From: Acrocarpospora pleiomorpha
GTDB taxonomy: Bacteria > Actinomycetota > Actinomycetes > Streptosporangiales > Streptosporangiaceae
DNA length: 59,704 nucleotides
Assembly (NCBI RefSeq): GCF_009687885.1
Contig: NZ_BLAF01000066.1
Coordinates: forward strand, 1 to 59,704
Direction of reading: 5' to 3'
Both the position numbers and the translations under genes were made by a program. Position 1 is the stretch's first letter. Each line of letters opens with the position of its first letter. A model generated the notes under the pieces. The model was not told the DNA's origin, ran no database searches, and saw only the letters and a program-made list of their open reading frames with translations. Positions 41,197 to 49,233 of this stretch are shown here, piece by piece.

Positions 41197-42161
41197 GCCC
41201 GATCCTGTCCGTACGCGGCCTGACCGTGTGCTACCCCAACGCCGACCAGCCCGCCGTGGACGGTGTCGGCTTCGATCTGGAGCCGGGCGCGACGATCGCC
41301 GTGGTCGGCGAGTCGGGCAGCGGGAAGTCCACGGTGGCGCTCGCGCTGAGCCGCCTGCTGAACCCGGCCGTGTCGATCCGCGCGGACGCGCTCACCTTCG
41401 AGGGACAGGACCTGCTCGGCCTGCGCCGAGAGGCGCTGCGCCGGTTGCGAGCCCGCCGCATCGCTATGATCTTCCAGTCCCCATTCGGGTCGTGGAACCC
41501 GTCCAGGACCATCGGCGCGCAGCTCGTCGACGGGCTCCGCGCGGCGGGCCTGTGGCCGGACCGCAGGGAGCGGCTGCTGGAGCTGCTCAAGCGGGTCGGC
41601 CTCGACGACCCGGAGCGGCGCCTCGGCGACTACCCGCATCGGTTCAGCGGTGGCATGCTCCAGCGCGCGATGATCGCCGGAGCGCTGGTAACCGAGCCCA
41701 GCCTGCTCGTGGCGGACGAGCCGACCAGCGCACTGGACGCCACGGTGCAAGCGGAGATCCTTGAGATCCTCGACGAGCTCCGCAAGGAGCAGAACCTCGC
41801 GCTGATGCTGATCAGCCACGATCTCGGCGTGGTCGCCCGGGTCGCCCAGCACACGCTCGTGCTCTACCGCGGGCAGGTGGTCGAGTCCGGCCCGACGGCG
41901 GCGCTCTACCGGCACGCCGGGCATCCGTACACGCAAGGGCTGCTGGCGGCCGTGCCCCGGCTGGAGGGGCCGCGGAAGACACCGCTTCCGGCGATGCCCC
42001 AGGGGACCGCCACCCGCGGCGGCTGCGTTTTCGCGTCCCGGTGCCCGCGCGCCGAGGACCTGTGCCGGACCTCGGCACCGTCCCCGCGGCACCTGAACGG
42101 GACGAATGTGGCGTGTCACTTCGCCGAGGACGTACGAAGGGAACCGATATGGCGATGGTGA
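41193..42161 (+). CDS. ABC transporter ATPase (DppD type)
   Basis: 322 residues. Walker A GESGSGKST, signature FSGGMLQR, Walker B LLVADEPTSALD, and H-loop LISHDLG. The C-terminal oligopeptide-transporter extension carries the Cys cluster (GGCVFASRCPRAEDLC … NVACHFAED) that binds an Fe-S cluster in Dpp/Opp ATPases. ATGA overlap with the permease upstream. Confidence 0.94.
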   Translation: MSPILSVRGLTVCYPNADQPAVDGVGFDLEPGATIAVVGESGSGKSTVALALSRLLNPAVSIRADALTFEGQDLLGLRREALRRLRARRIAMIFQSPFGSWNPSRTIGAQLVDGLRAAGLWPDRRERLLELLKRVGLDDPERRLGDYPHRFSGGMLQRAMIAGALVTEPSLLVADEPTSALDATVQAEILEILDELRKEQNLALMLISHDLGVVARVAQHTLVLYRGQVVESGPTAALYRHAGHPYTQGLLAAVPRLEGPRKTPLPAMPQGTATRGGCVFASRCPRAEDLCRTSAPSPRHLNGTNVACHFAEDVRREPIWRW

Positions 42162-43123
42162 CCCCGCTGCTGGAGCTGCGGAACCTCCGAAAGACCTTCA
42201 CCGTCGGCCCCCGCGCCGTGGCGGCGGTCCGGGACGTGTCGCTGACCATCCATCCGGGAGAGATCGTCGGCCTGGTGGGGGAATCCGGCTCCGGCAAGTC
42301 CACCGTGGCCAACCTCGTCCTGGGACTGGAACGCCCGGACGCCGGTGAGATCCTTTACCAGGGTCGGCCGCTCGCCGAGTTGCTGACCGGATCGGGCCGG
42401 GCGTACCGCTCGGCGGTACAGGCGGTCTTCCAGGATCCGGTGCAGGCGATGGACAGCAGGAAGACCGTCGGCTGGTCGATCGCCGAGCCGTTGGTGATCC
42501 ACCGGGCCGCACGCGGGGCCGCGCTCCGCTCCCGGGTCGCCGAGCTGCTCGGCGCGGTCCACCTGGACCCGTCGCTGGCCGACCGTTACCCGCACCAGAT
42601 TTCCGGCGGTCAGGCGCAGCGTGCCAACATCGCGCGGGCGCTCGCCCTGGAGCCGTCGCTGCTCGTCTGCGACGAGGCCGTCTCCGCGCTGGACGTCTCA
42701 GTGCAGGCGCAGATCATGAACCTGTTCCTGGAGATCCAGCAGCGGCTCTCGACCGCGATGCTGTTCATCAGCCACGCGCTGCCCGTGGTGCGCCACCTGG
42801 CCGACAGCATGGTGGTGATGTACGCGGGCGCCGTCGTCGAGCAGGGCCCTACAGAGGCGGTGTGCGAGGCGCCACGGCATCCGTACACCCGGCTCCTGAT
42901 CGGCTCCTCGCTGCCGCCCGACCCGGAGCGGCAGCCGGTCCGCCCGCCGTCGGCGCGCCGGGAGGCCCTGCCCACGGCAGGTTGCCGGTTCGCGCCCCGC
43001 TGCGTCCTGGCCACCGACCGCTGCCGTTCCGACGACCCCGTCCTGGGCGAGGTCGGCTCCGCGCACTCCGCCGCCTGCTGGCGCACCGACGTGCCCGCCC
43101 TGGTCGAGCCGGTGCAGGGGTGA
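42149..43123 (+). CDS. ABC transporter ATPase (DppF type)
   Basis: 324 residues; Walker A GESGSGKST, signature ISGGQAQR, Walker B LLVCDEAVSALD (Ala-Val where Pro-Thr is usual), H-loop FISHALP and a C-terminal Cys region (GCRFAPRC … AACW). It overlaps the DppD gene by 13 bases and starts at ATG 42149 with GAAGGGA upstream. Partners DppD in the importer. Confidence 0.93.
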   Translation: MAMVTPLLELRNLRKTFTVGPRAVAAVRDVSLTIHPGEIVGLVGESGSGKSTVANLVLGLERPDAGEILYQGRPLAELLTGSGRAYRSAVQAVFQDPVQAMDSRKTVGWSIAEPLVIHRAARGAALRSRVAELLGAVHLDPSLADRYPHQISGGQAQRANIARALALEPSLLVCDEAVSALDVSVQAQIMNLFLEIQQRLSTAMLFISHALPVVRHLADSMVVMYAGAVVEQGPTEAVCEAPRHPYTRLLIGSSLPPDPERQPVRPPSARREALPTAGCRFAPRCVLATDRCRSDDPVLGEVGSAHSAACWRTDVPALVEPVQG

Positions 43124-44823
43124 TGATGGCAGAGGTCGCGGAACCGCTCGTCGACGCGATGGTCGCCGGTGGGGTCCGGGTGCTGTTCTTCGCCTCGGGC
43201 TCCGACGTGATGGTGTTCCAGGAGGAGATCGCCCGGCGCGAGGCGCACGGCCTGCCCGCGCCGCGCCTGGTCCCCGTCCTGCACGAAACCGTGGGTCTCA
43301 ACGCGGCCATGGGGTTCGCGATGGCCGGCGGCGGGGTGGCCGCGGTCGCCGCGCACGTGGACGTGGGCACCCTCAACATGGGGGCAGCCTGGCATACGCT
43401 GCGCCGCTGTGGCGAACCCGTGCTGATCCTCGCGGGTTCGCCGCCCACCTCGGAACCGGGTGTCCGGCGCGGCGGGCGCGATCATCCGGTGTACTGGCTG
43501 CAGGAGCCGGTCGACCAGCGGACGCTGTTCCAGCCGTACCTGAAATGGGGCTGGCGGCTGTCCTCCTTCGACAATCCCGGGCTGGTGGTCAGCCGGGCGC
43601 TGCAGATCGCGCGCAGCGAACCCTGCGGAGCCGCCATGGTGACCCTGCCCCGCGACGTGGTGATGGGGCAGGCGCCCGATCTCCCCTACCCTGACACCGG
43701 ACGGCTCGGCCTGCCCGCGCCCACACACCCGGATCCGGAGGCCATCTCCCGGCTCGCCCGCCTGATCGCCGATGCCGACTGCCCGGTGATCGTCACCGGC
43801 GCCAGCGGGCGGGACCCGCGGACCGTGCCGTTGCTCACCGAACTGGTCGAACTGGCGGGTGCCTGGGTCACCGAAAGCGGCTGGCGCGAGCGGCTCAACA
43901 TCTCCTCACGCCACCCGATGCTGGCCACCGGACCGGCGCTCGGCGCGGCCGACATGGTCCTGGTCGTCGACCGCCATATTCCGTGGGTGCCCGACGGCGG
44001 CCCGGACGCGCCTCCCGAGGACGCCACGGTCGCCTGGCTGGGCCGGGATGTGCTCGTCGCCGACGTGCCGATCGTCGAGCATCCCGCCGATCTGCGCATT
44101 CCATGCACCACCGCGAACGGGCTCGCCGCGCTGATCGCCGCGCTCCGCGACGCGCACACACCGGTCACCCGCCGCCGCGCGCAGGCCCGGCTGGCCGAGG
44201 GCCGACGCCGCCGCACCGCGCTCGACACGCGACAGGACGCGGAGGCCATCGCGGCACCGGGGAGCCCGGTCGACCCCCGGCGGGTCGCCTACGAGCTGGG
44301 CCTGCTCCTCGGCGACGACGCCATCCTGCTCGACGAGGCCGTCTCCAACGCCCCGCACGTACGAGCCCACCACCGCGGCGGCAGGCCGGGGTCCTTCTTC
44401 GCGCAGAGCGGCAGCGCGGGCGGATGGGGGTCAGGCGCGGCACTGGGCGCCAAGCTCGCGGCCCCGGAACGGGATATCGTGCTCGCTTCCGGCGACGGCT
44501 TCTACTGGTTCGGGTCGCCCGGCGCCGCACTCTGGACCGCCCGCCACGCGGGCGCCCCGTACCTGGCGGTGGTGTTCGTCAACGGCCGCTACAGCACCGG
44601 CACCGTCCAGGCCAGCCACTTCTATCCAGGCGGGTACGCCGAGGCTGCCGGATTCCCTGGAGGCGTCTTCGACCCGCCGCCCGACTACGCCGCCGAGGCC
44701 GCCGCGGCCGGCGGCTGGGGGCGGTACGTCGACGACGCCGACCAGGTGGCGCAGGCGCTCCGCGAAGGGCTCGCGCGGACCCGCGAAGGGGCCCCCGCCG
44801 TCGTGGCCGTCCGAGTGCGCTGA
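43123..44823 (+). CDS. thiamine-diphosphate-dependent enzyme (acetolactate synthase/decarboxylase-like)
   Basis: 566 residues with N-terminal Pyr domain (HETVGLNAAMGFAMAGGG holds the catalytic Glu), a middle domain and a C-terminal PP domain with the ThDP motif GDGFYWFGSPGAALW (from ~457). The family covers acetolactate synthase, benzoylformate and phosphonopyruvate decarboxylases. FAD-binding features of true ALS are not evident, so decarboxylation or ligation of a 2-oxoacid from the pathway is more likely than amino-acid synthesis. ATG 43123 overlaps the DppF stop by one base; GTG 43120 and ATG 43126 are alternatives. Confidence 0.82.
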   Translation: MMAEVAEPLVDAMVAGGVRVLFFASGSDVMVFQEEIARREAHGLPAPRLVPVLHETVGLNAAMGFAMAGGGVAAVAAHVDVGTLNMGAAWHTLRRCGEPVLILAGSPPTSEPGVRRGGRDHPVYWLQEPVDQRTLFQPYLKWGWRLSSFDNPGLVVSRALQIARSEPCGAAMVTLPRDVVMGQAPDLPYPDTGRLGLPAPTHPDPEAISRLARLIADADCPVIVTGASGRDPRTVPLLTELVELAGAWVTESGWRERLNISSRHPMLATGPALGAADMVLVVDRHIPWVPDGGPDAPPEDATVAWLGRDVLVADVPIVEHPADLRIPCTTANGLAALIAALRDAHTPVTRRRAQARLAEGRRRRTALDTRQDAEAIAAPGSPVDPRRVAYELGLLLGDDAILLDEAVSNAPHVRAHHRGGRPGSFFAQSGSAGGWGSGAALGAKLAAPERDIVLASGDGFYWFGSPGAALWTARHAGAPYLAVVFVNGRYSTGTVQASHFYPGGYAEAAGFPGGVFDPPPDYAAEAAAAGGWGRYVDDADQVAQALREGLARTREGAPAVVAVRVR

Positions 44824-44851
44824 GCATGCTCAACCGAGGAAGGACCTGAAC

Positions 44852-45703
44852 GTGAGCGACATGCGGATCATCGATGCGCGCAGCCGGCCGCCGATAGCGG
44901 CGTTTCTCCCCGATCGCACTTACGTCAACCTGGAGCGCACCCTGCGCGACGTGCGGGCCAGGGGCTGGCGGCCGACGCCCAGCATGGAACGCCCCGAACT
45001 CGACCGCTACCTCGCCGAATGCGACAAGGCGGGCATCGTGCGCGCCGGTATACCCGCGCGGGCGCCGAACCGGTGGTGGGGCGGGCAGGGCAACGAGCCG
45101 GTTCTCGCCGCCTGCGCGGAACGGCCGGAGTTCTTCTTCCCGTACGCGGCTGTGGACCCCTTCGCCGACGCCGCCGAGTCGGTGGCCGGGCTCCACGAGC
45201 GTGGCGCCCGCGCGATCGTCATAGAACCAGGTATCGCCGACGAACCGGCCTACGTTGACGATCCCAGGATCAACCCGGTCTACGAGGCGTGCCAGGCTCT
45301 CGGCCTGCCGGTGCTCCTGATGGGCGGCGGGGAGACCGGGCCCGACCTGTCGTTCAGCGACCCGCGGCGCTTCGAGCAGGTGGCGATCCGTTTCCCCGGA
45401 CTGCCGCTGGTGAACGTCCACGGTGGATGGCCGCTGGCGCAGGCGGCACTGGGTGTGGCCTTCCGCCGCCCCAACGTGTGGCTACTGCCGGACGTGTACT
45501 TTCCCGGCCTGCCCGGCGAGCACGACTACGTGCTGGCGATGCGCACGTACCTCGCGGACCGCTTCCTGTTCGCCACCGGCTACCCGTTCTGCCCGGTGCA
45601 GGCCACAGTGGACCGCTACCTGTCGTTCGGGCTGCCGGACGAGGTCCTGGAGAACGTGCTGTATCGCAACGCGGCCCGGCTCTTCGGATTGGATCCCCAA
45701 TGA
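44852..45703 (+). CDS. amidohydrolase-2 family protein
   Basis: 283 residues of the ACMSD/amidohydrolase-2 (COG2159) superfamily. The usual HxH near the N-terminus is replaced by DARSRPP, but FPGLPLVNVHGGWPLAQ keeps the central metal-region His and RFLFATGYPFCP stands where the catalytic Asp/SD block lies. Loss of the first HxH means altered or absent metal chemistry. It may hydrolyse or decarboxylate a ring-cleavage product. GTG 44852; a four-base overlap couples it to the following SDR. Confidence 0.75.
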   Translation: MSDMRIIDARSRPPIAAFLPDRTYVNLERTLRDVRARGWRPTPSMERPELDRYLAECDKAGIVRAGIPARAPNRWWGGQGNEPVLAACAERPEFFFPYAAVDPFADAAESVAGLHERGARAIVIEPGIADEPAYVDDPRINPVYEACQALGLPVLLMGGGETGPDLSFSDPRRFEQVAIRFPGLPLVNVHGGWPLAQAALGVAFRRPNVWLLPDVYFPGLPGEHDYVLAMRTYLADRFLFATGYPFCPVQATVDRYLSFGLPDEVLENVLYRNAARLFGLDPQ

Positions 45704-46416
45704 TCGTGGAGGAGTTCCACGGGGCGGTCGCGGTGGTCACCGGGGCGGGCAGCGGCATCGGCCACGGTGTGGTGACCGCCCTGGCCGCACGCGGCGCCCA
45801 GGTTGTCGCGGCCGACCTCGACCCGGCCGGCCTGCCTGAGGCGCCCGGCATCCGGACCGTGACGGCCGATGTGACCAGCCCCGGCGACGTCCGTCGGGTC
45901 TTCGCCGCGGCCGACAGCCTGGGCGGGGCGGACCTGCTGGTCAACGCGGCGGGAATCGCGGTGACCAGGCCACTGCTGGAGCACACCGACGACGACTGGG
46001 ACCGGGTGCTCGCCGTGAACCTCAAAGGCAGCTTCCTGTGCCTGCGCGAGGCCGCCCGCACGATGACGGCCCGGCGGCGGGGCTCCGTCGTGAACGTGTC
46101 CTCGATCGTGTCCATCATCGCCTCGCCCACACCCGAGATCGCCTACGACGCGAGCAAGGGCGGGGTGTCCCAGCTGACGCGCTCCGCCGCCGCCGAACTC
46201 GGCCCGCACGGCGTGCGCGTCAACGCCGTCGCCCCGGGACCGGTGCCCACCGCACTGTACGGCCCGCCCGCCGGTGCCGTCGCCCGGAACATCCCGCTCG
46301 GACGGCTCGGCACGGTCGAGGACATCGTGGCCCCCATCCTCTTCCTCTGCTCCACCGCGGCGGCCTGGATCACCGGCCACGTGCTGGTGGTCGACGGCGG
46401 GCGGGTGCTCCGGTGA
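45700..46416 (+). CDS. SDR-family oxidoreductase (first of tandem pair)
   Basis: 238 residues: cofactor motif TGAGSGIG, structural NAAG, active site SS…YDASK, and PG motif NAVAPGPVPT. FabG-like classical SDR. ATGA overlap upstream, GTGA overlap downstream to a second SDR. Probably interconverts a hydroxy/keto intermediate of the pathway; it might replace the lost aldehyde or alcohol oxidation step. Confidence 0.9.
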   Translation: MIVEEFHGAVAVVTGAGSGIGHGVVTALAARGAQVVAADLDPAGLPEAPGIRTVTADVTSPGDVRRVFAAADSLGGADLLVNAAGIAVTRPLLEHTDDDWDRVLAVNLKGSFLCLREAARTMTARRRGSVVNVSSIVSIIASPTPEIAYDASKGGVSQLTRSAAAELGPHGVRVNAVAPGPVPTALYGPPAGAVARNIPLGRLGTVEDIVAPILFLCSTAAAWITGHVLVVDGGRVLR

Positions 46417-47156
46417 GAGGGCTGGAGGGCCGCGTGGCCGTGGTGACCGGCGGCGGCCGGGGGATCGGCGCGGCGGTGTGCCGACGGCTGGCCGAGGAGG
46501 GCGCGGCCGTGGCCGTGCTCGACCTGGACCCCGAGCCCGCCGCACAGGTCGCGCGGACGCTGCCCGGGGCCGGCGCGTACGCAGCAGACGCGGGCGACCG
46601 GGCCGAGGTGGAGGACGTGGTCCGGCGCGTGCTGGCCAGGCACGGGCGGATCGACGTCCTCGTGCCGTGCGCGGGCGTCATGCGTGGCGCGCCCGTCACC
46701 GAGATGACCGACCAGAACTGGACCGAGGTGCTGACCAGCCACCTCACGGGGGCGTTCACCGCCGTGCGGGCCGTCACCCCGGCCATGACCGCCCAAGGGT
46801 ACGGCCGGATCGTGCTCATCTCCTCGATCGCGGCACGCGGCATAGCCGGTCACGTCAACTACGGCACGGCCAAGGCCGGAATCGCCGGAATGGCTCGATC
46901 ACTGGCCTTGGAGCTCGGCCCGCGCGGCGTGACGGTCAACGCGGTGGCGCCCGGCTTCATCGCGACCAGGATGACCCGCGAGGGGGCCGAGCGCCGTGGG
47001 CGCACCTGGGAGGAGCACGCCGCGCAGGCGGCCGCGGGCACCACGCTGCGCCGGATCGGCACACCGGAAGACGTCGCGGCCGTGGTCGCGTTCCTGGCCG
47101 GCGCCGACGCCGGCTATGTGACGGGCCAGGTGATCCACGTCAGTGGTGATCCCTGA
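46413..47156 (+). CDS. SDR-family oxidoreductase (second of tandem pair)
   Basis: 247 residues: TGGGRGIG, PCAG in place of NNAG, SS…YGTAK active site, NAVAPGFIATRM. FabG-like. It is the last gene of the long operon and its 3' end overlaps the convergent LysR gene by 43 bp. Substrate unknown. Confidence 0.9.
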   Translation: MRGLEGRVAVVTGGGRGIGAAVCRRLAEEGAAVAVLDLDPEPAAQVARTLPGAGAYAADAGDRAEVEDVVRRVLARHGRIDVLVPCAGVMRGAPVTEMTDQNWTEVLTSHLTGAFTAVRAVTPAMTAQGYGRIVLISSIAARGIAGHVNYGTAKAGIAGMARSLALELGPRGVTVNAVAPGFIATRMTREGAERRGRTWEEHAAQAAAGTTLRRIGTPEDVAAVVAFLAGADAGYVTGQVIHVSGDP

Positions 47157-48145
47157 GCTGTGCCGCCTTCTCCATCGTGATCGCCGTCTTCGGCGCGACC
47201 AGCGCCGTCGGCGTCCATCCGGGGCGGCCAGCTGCCCGGCTCGGGCAGATGCTCTCGGGCCAGCCGGAGCAGCTTCTCAATCGTCTTACGCCGTGGCGTG
47301 TCCGAACGGTAGAGGGCGGTCAGCACCCGGCGCGGCTTGTACGCTTCGTCGATCTCCACCACGTGCACATTGCTGCTCGGCAGCAGCGTCACCGCCCGGG
47401 GCACCACGGTCACCCCCATGCCGACCTCGACGAACCGGATCGCCATCTCCATCCAGCCGGTCTCGATCACCGGGGAGACCGACACCCCCGCCTTCGCGAA
47501 GAACTCGTCCAGCACGGTGCGCAGCGTGTACTGCTTGGGGAAGAGCACCAACTGCTCGTCGCGTAGGGCCGCCAGAGGCACCGAGCCGTCGGCGATGAAC
47601 GGGTGCCCGTCCGGCACCATGATCACCCAGTCATCCTCGAACAGGGAGTGCACCTCCATGCCGACACCCGGCGACGCGGACAGCCCGTCGTCGCCGAGGC
47701 TCGCGATACCCAGGTCCAACTGCCCGATACTGACCTTCAGGAAGATCTCGGCGGTGATGATGTCCTCGATGCGGATGTCGAGCTTCTCGTGTGACCGGCT
47801 CAGGTTCGCCAGCACCTCCGGCAGCCAGACGAGCAGCGGTCCCATGGTGACCCCAAGCCGCAGCGGCTGGCCGCGGTGCCGCTGCCGGGACTTGGCCGAC
47901 TGCTCCAGCTCGTTGGCGACACTGAGCAGCAGCATCGCCTGGTCGAACAGGGCCTCGCCGTGCACCGTCAGCCGCGCCCCGTGCCGTCCCCGGTCGAAGA
48001 GCCTGCAGCCCAGATGCCGCTCCAGCAGGAGAATCTGCTCGCTCAGCGCCGACTGGGTCACATGCAGCGCGGCCGACGCCGCCGTGAAACTACCCCGCTG
48101 AGCGATTTCCACGAAGTACCGGTAGTGCCTGAGCTCCGCTGCCAT
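47114..48145 (-). CDS. LysR-family activator of the catabolic island
   Basis: 343 residues. N-terminal winged helix (ELRHYRYFVEIAQRGSFTAA … TQSALSEQILLLERHLGCRLF) and a PBP2 effector domain with VTMGPLLVWLPEVL and VEVGMGVTVVPRAV. It is divergent from the LigJ-like gene, and the gap contains operator copy 3, whose dyad starts 20 bp before its own ATG. Two more copies of that operator precede the ALDH relic and the main operon, so this protein most likely activates all three and represses itself. The inducer is probably the aromatic substrate or a cleavage product. The ~35-residue C-terminal tail beyond the fold (…DADGAGRAEDGDHDGEG) is unusual and coincides with the overlap. Confidence 0.92.
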   Translation of the reverse strand: MAAELRHYRYFVEIAQRGSFTAASAALHVTQSALSEQILLLERHLGCRLFDRGRHGARLTVHGEALFDQAMLLLSVANELEQSAKSRQRHRGQPLRLGVTMGPLLVWLPEVLANLSRSHEKLDIRIEDIITAEIFLKVSIGQLDLGIASLGDDGLSASPGVGMEVHSLFEDDWVIMVPDGHPFIADGSVPLAALRDEQLVLFPKQYTLRTVLDEFFAKAGVSVSPVIETGWMEMAIRFVEVGMGVTVVPRAVTLLPSSNVHVVEIDEAYKPRRVLTALYRSDTPRRKTIEKLLRLAREHLPEPGSWPPRMDADGAGRAEDGDHDGEGGTAQGSPLTWITWPVT

Positions 48146-48166
48146 TCACGCAGCGTACGCGATACC

Positions 48167-48193
48167 ATCGGCGGTCCCGATGGTTCGCATCGG
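48167..48193 (+). promoter_or_regulatory. LysR-type operator, copy 3
   Basis: ATCGG (48167), CCGAT (48177) and ATCGG (48189), same offsets as copies 1 and 2; arms extend to CCATCGG/CCGATGG (48165-48183). It lies between the LysR gene and the LigJ-like gene, the classical position for an LTTR. Confidence 0.8.
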
Positions 48194-48202
48194 CACTCTG
48201 CG

Positions 48203-48233
48203 TTGGACCCCTCCACCGGCCGGTGCCTACGGT
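48203..48233 (+). promoter_or_regulatory. promoter TTGGAC-19-TACGGT (P3), leaderless
   Basis: TTGGAC (48203-48208) begins 9 bp after the operator; TACGGT (48228-48233) ends 7 bases before ATG 48241, so the mRNA should start at or beside the start codon. No ribosome binding site is seen. Confidence 0.65.
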
Positions 48234-48240
48234 CGAAGCT

Positions 48241-49233
48241 ATGCAGATCATTGACGTGCACGGGCACATCAGTGCCCCGCTGGCACTGTACGCCTACCAG
48301 GCGCAGCTGATCGCGAGCAAGGGCTTCCACGGCAAGGGCCGCCCCGCCTGCTCCGACGAGGAGGTCGTCGACGCGGCCAAGCCCCATGTCGAACTGCTGC
48401 GCAAGCTCAGCGTGGACACCCAGTTCATCTCCCCCCGGCCGTTCGCGATGATGCACTCGCAGAAACCCGAGCGGATCGTGCACTGGTACACCGAACACGT
48501 CAACGACATGATCCACAAGCAGGTGACGGCCTACCCGGACGTCTTCGTGGGCGTGGCCGGTCTGCCGCAGTCCGCCGGGGTCAGCCCGGCCAACGCCGTC
48601 GCCGAACTGGAGCGCTGCGTCACCGAACTGGGCTTCGTCGGCTGCGTGCTCAACCCGGACCCGGGCGAGGGCGACTACGCGAGCCCGCCCCTGGGCGACG
48701 AGTGGTGGTATCCGCTCTACGAGAAGATGGTGGAGCTGGACGTTCCCGCGCTCATCCACACCGCGGCGTGCGCCAACCCCCGGGAGTCGTACTCCAACCA
48801 CTTCATCACCGAGGAGAGCATCGCGATCCTCTCCCTCGTGGAATCGCGGGTCTTCACGGACTTCCCCGGCCTGAAGCTGATCGTGGCGCACGGTGGCGGC
48901 TCCATCCCATACCAGATCGGCCGCTGGCGGGCCCAGCGGCTGCAGAAGAACGCCGAGCGCTTCGACGACAGCCTGCGCCGCCTCTACTTCGACACCGTCC
49001 TGTACAGCCCCGAGGCGCTGGAACTGCTGCTCAAGGTGGCCGGCCCGGACCGCTGCCTGTTCGCCACCGAGGCGCCAGGGATCGGCTCCGGCTACGATCC
49101 GGAGGTCGGCCGCACGCTCGACGACCTCAAACCGGTGGTCGAAGGCATCGGCTGGCTCACCGCCGAACAGCGCGAAGCGGTCTTCCAGGGCAACGCGCGC
49201 ACGGTGTTCAGCCGCTGGAAGGCGGCGCTGTGA
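48241..49233 (+). CDS. amidohydrolase-2 family, LigJ-like 4-oxalomesaconate hydratase or ACMSD-like decarboxylase
   Basis: 330 residues. MQIIDVHGHISAP carries the HxH metal motif; ALIHTAACANPRESYS, LIVAHGGGSIPYQIGRW and the RCLFATEAPG block give the remaining ligands. The TQFISPRPFAMMHSQ segment and overall length resemble LigJ, an amidohydrolase-family hydratase of 4-oxalomesaconate, although ACMSD-type decarboxylases are close relatives. It starts at the leaderless P3 promoter and heads a three-gene operon with GTGA overlap to the M24 gene. Having both this and a GalB-like PIG-L protein gives two candidate hydratases in one island. Confidence 0.8.
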   Translation: MQIIDVHGHISAPLALYAYQAQLIASKGFHGKGRPACSDEEVVDAAKPHVELLRKLSVDTQFISPRPFAMMHSQKPERIVHWYTEHVNDMIHKQVTAYPDVFVGVAGLPQSAGVSPANAVAELERCVTELGFVGCVLNPDPGEGDYASPPLGDEWWYPLYEKMVELDVPALIHTAACANPRESYSNHFITEESIAILSLVESRVFTDFPGLKLIVAHGGGSIPYQIGRWRAQRLQKNAERFDDSLRRLYFDTVLYSPEALELLLKVAGPDRCLFATEAPGIGSGYDPEVGRTLDDLKPVVEGIGWLTAEQREAVFQGNARTVFSRWKAAL

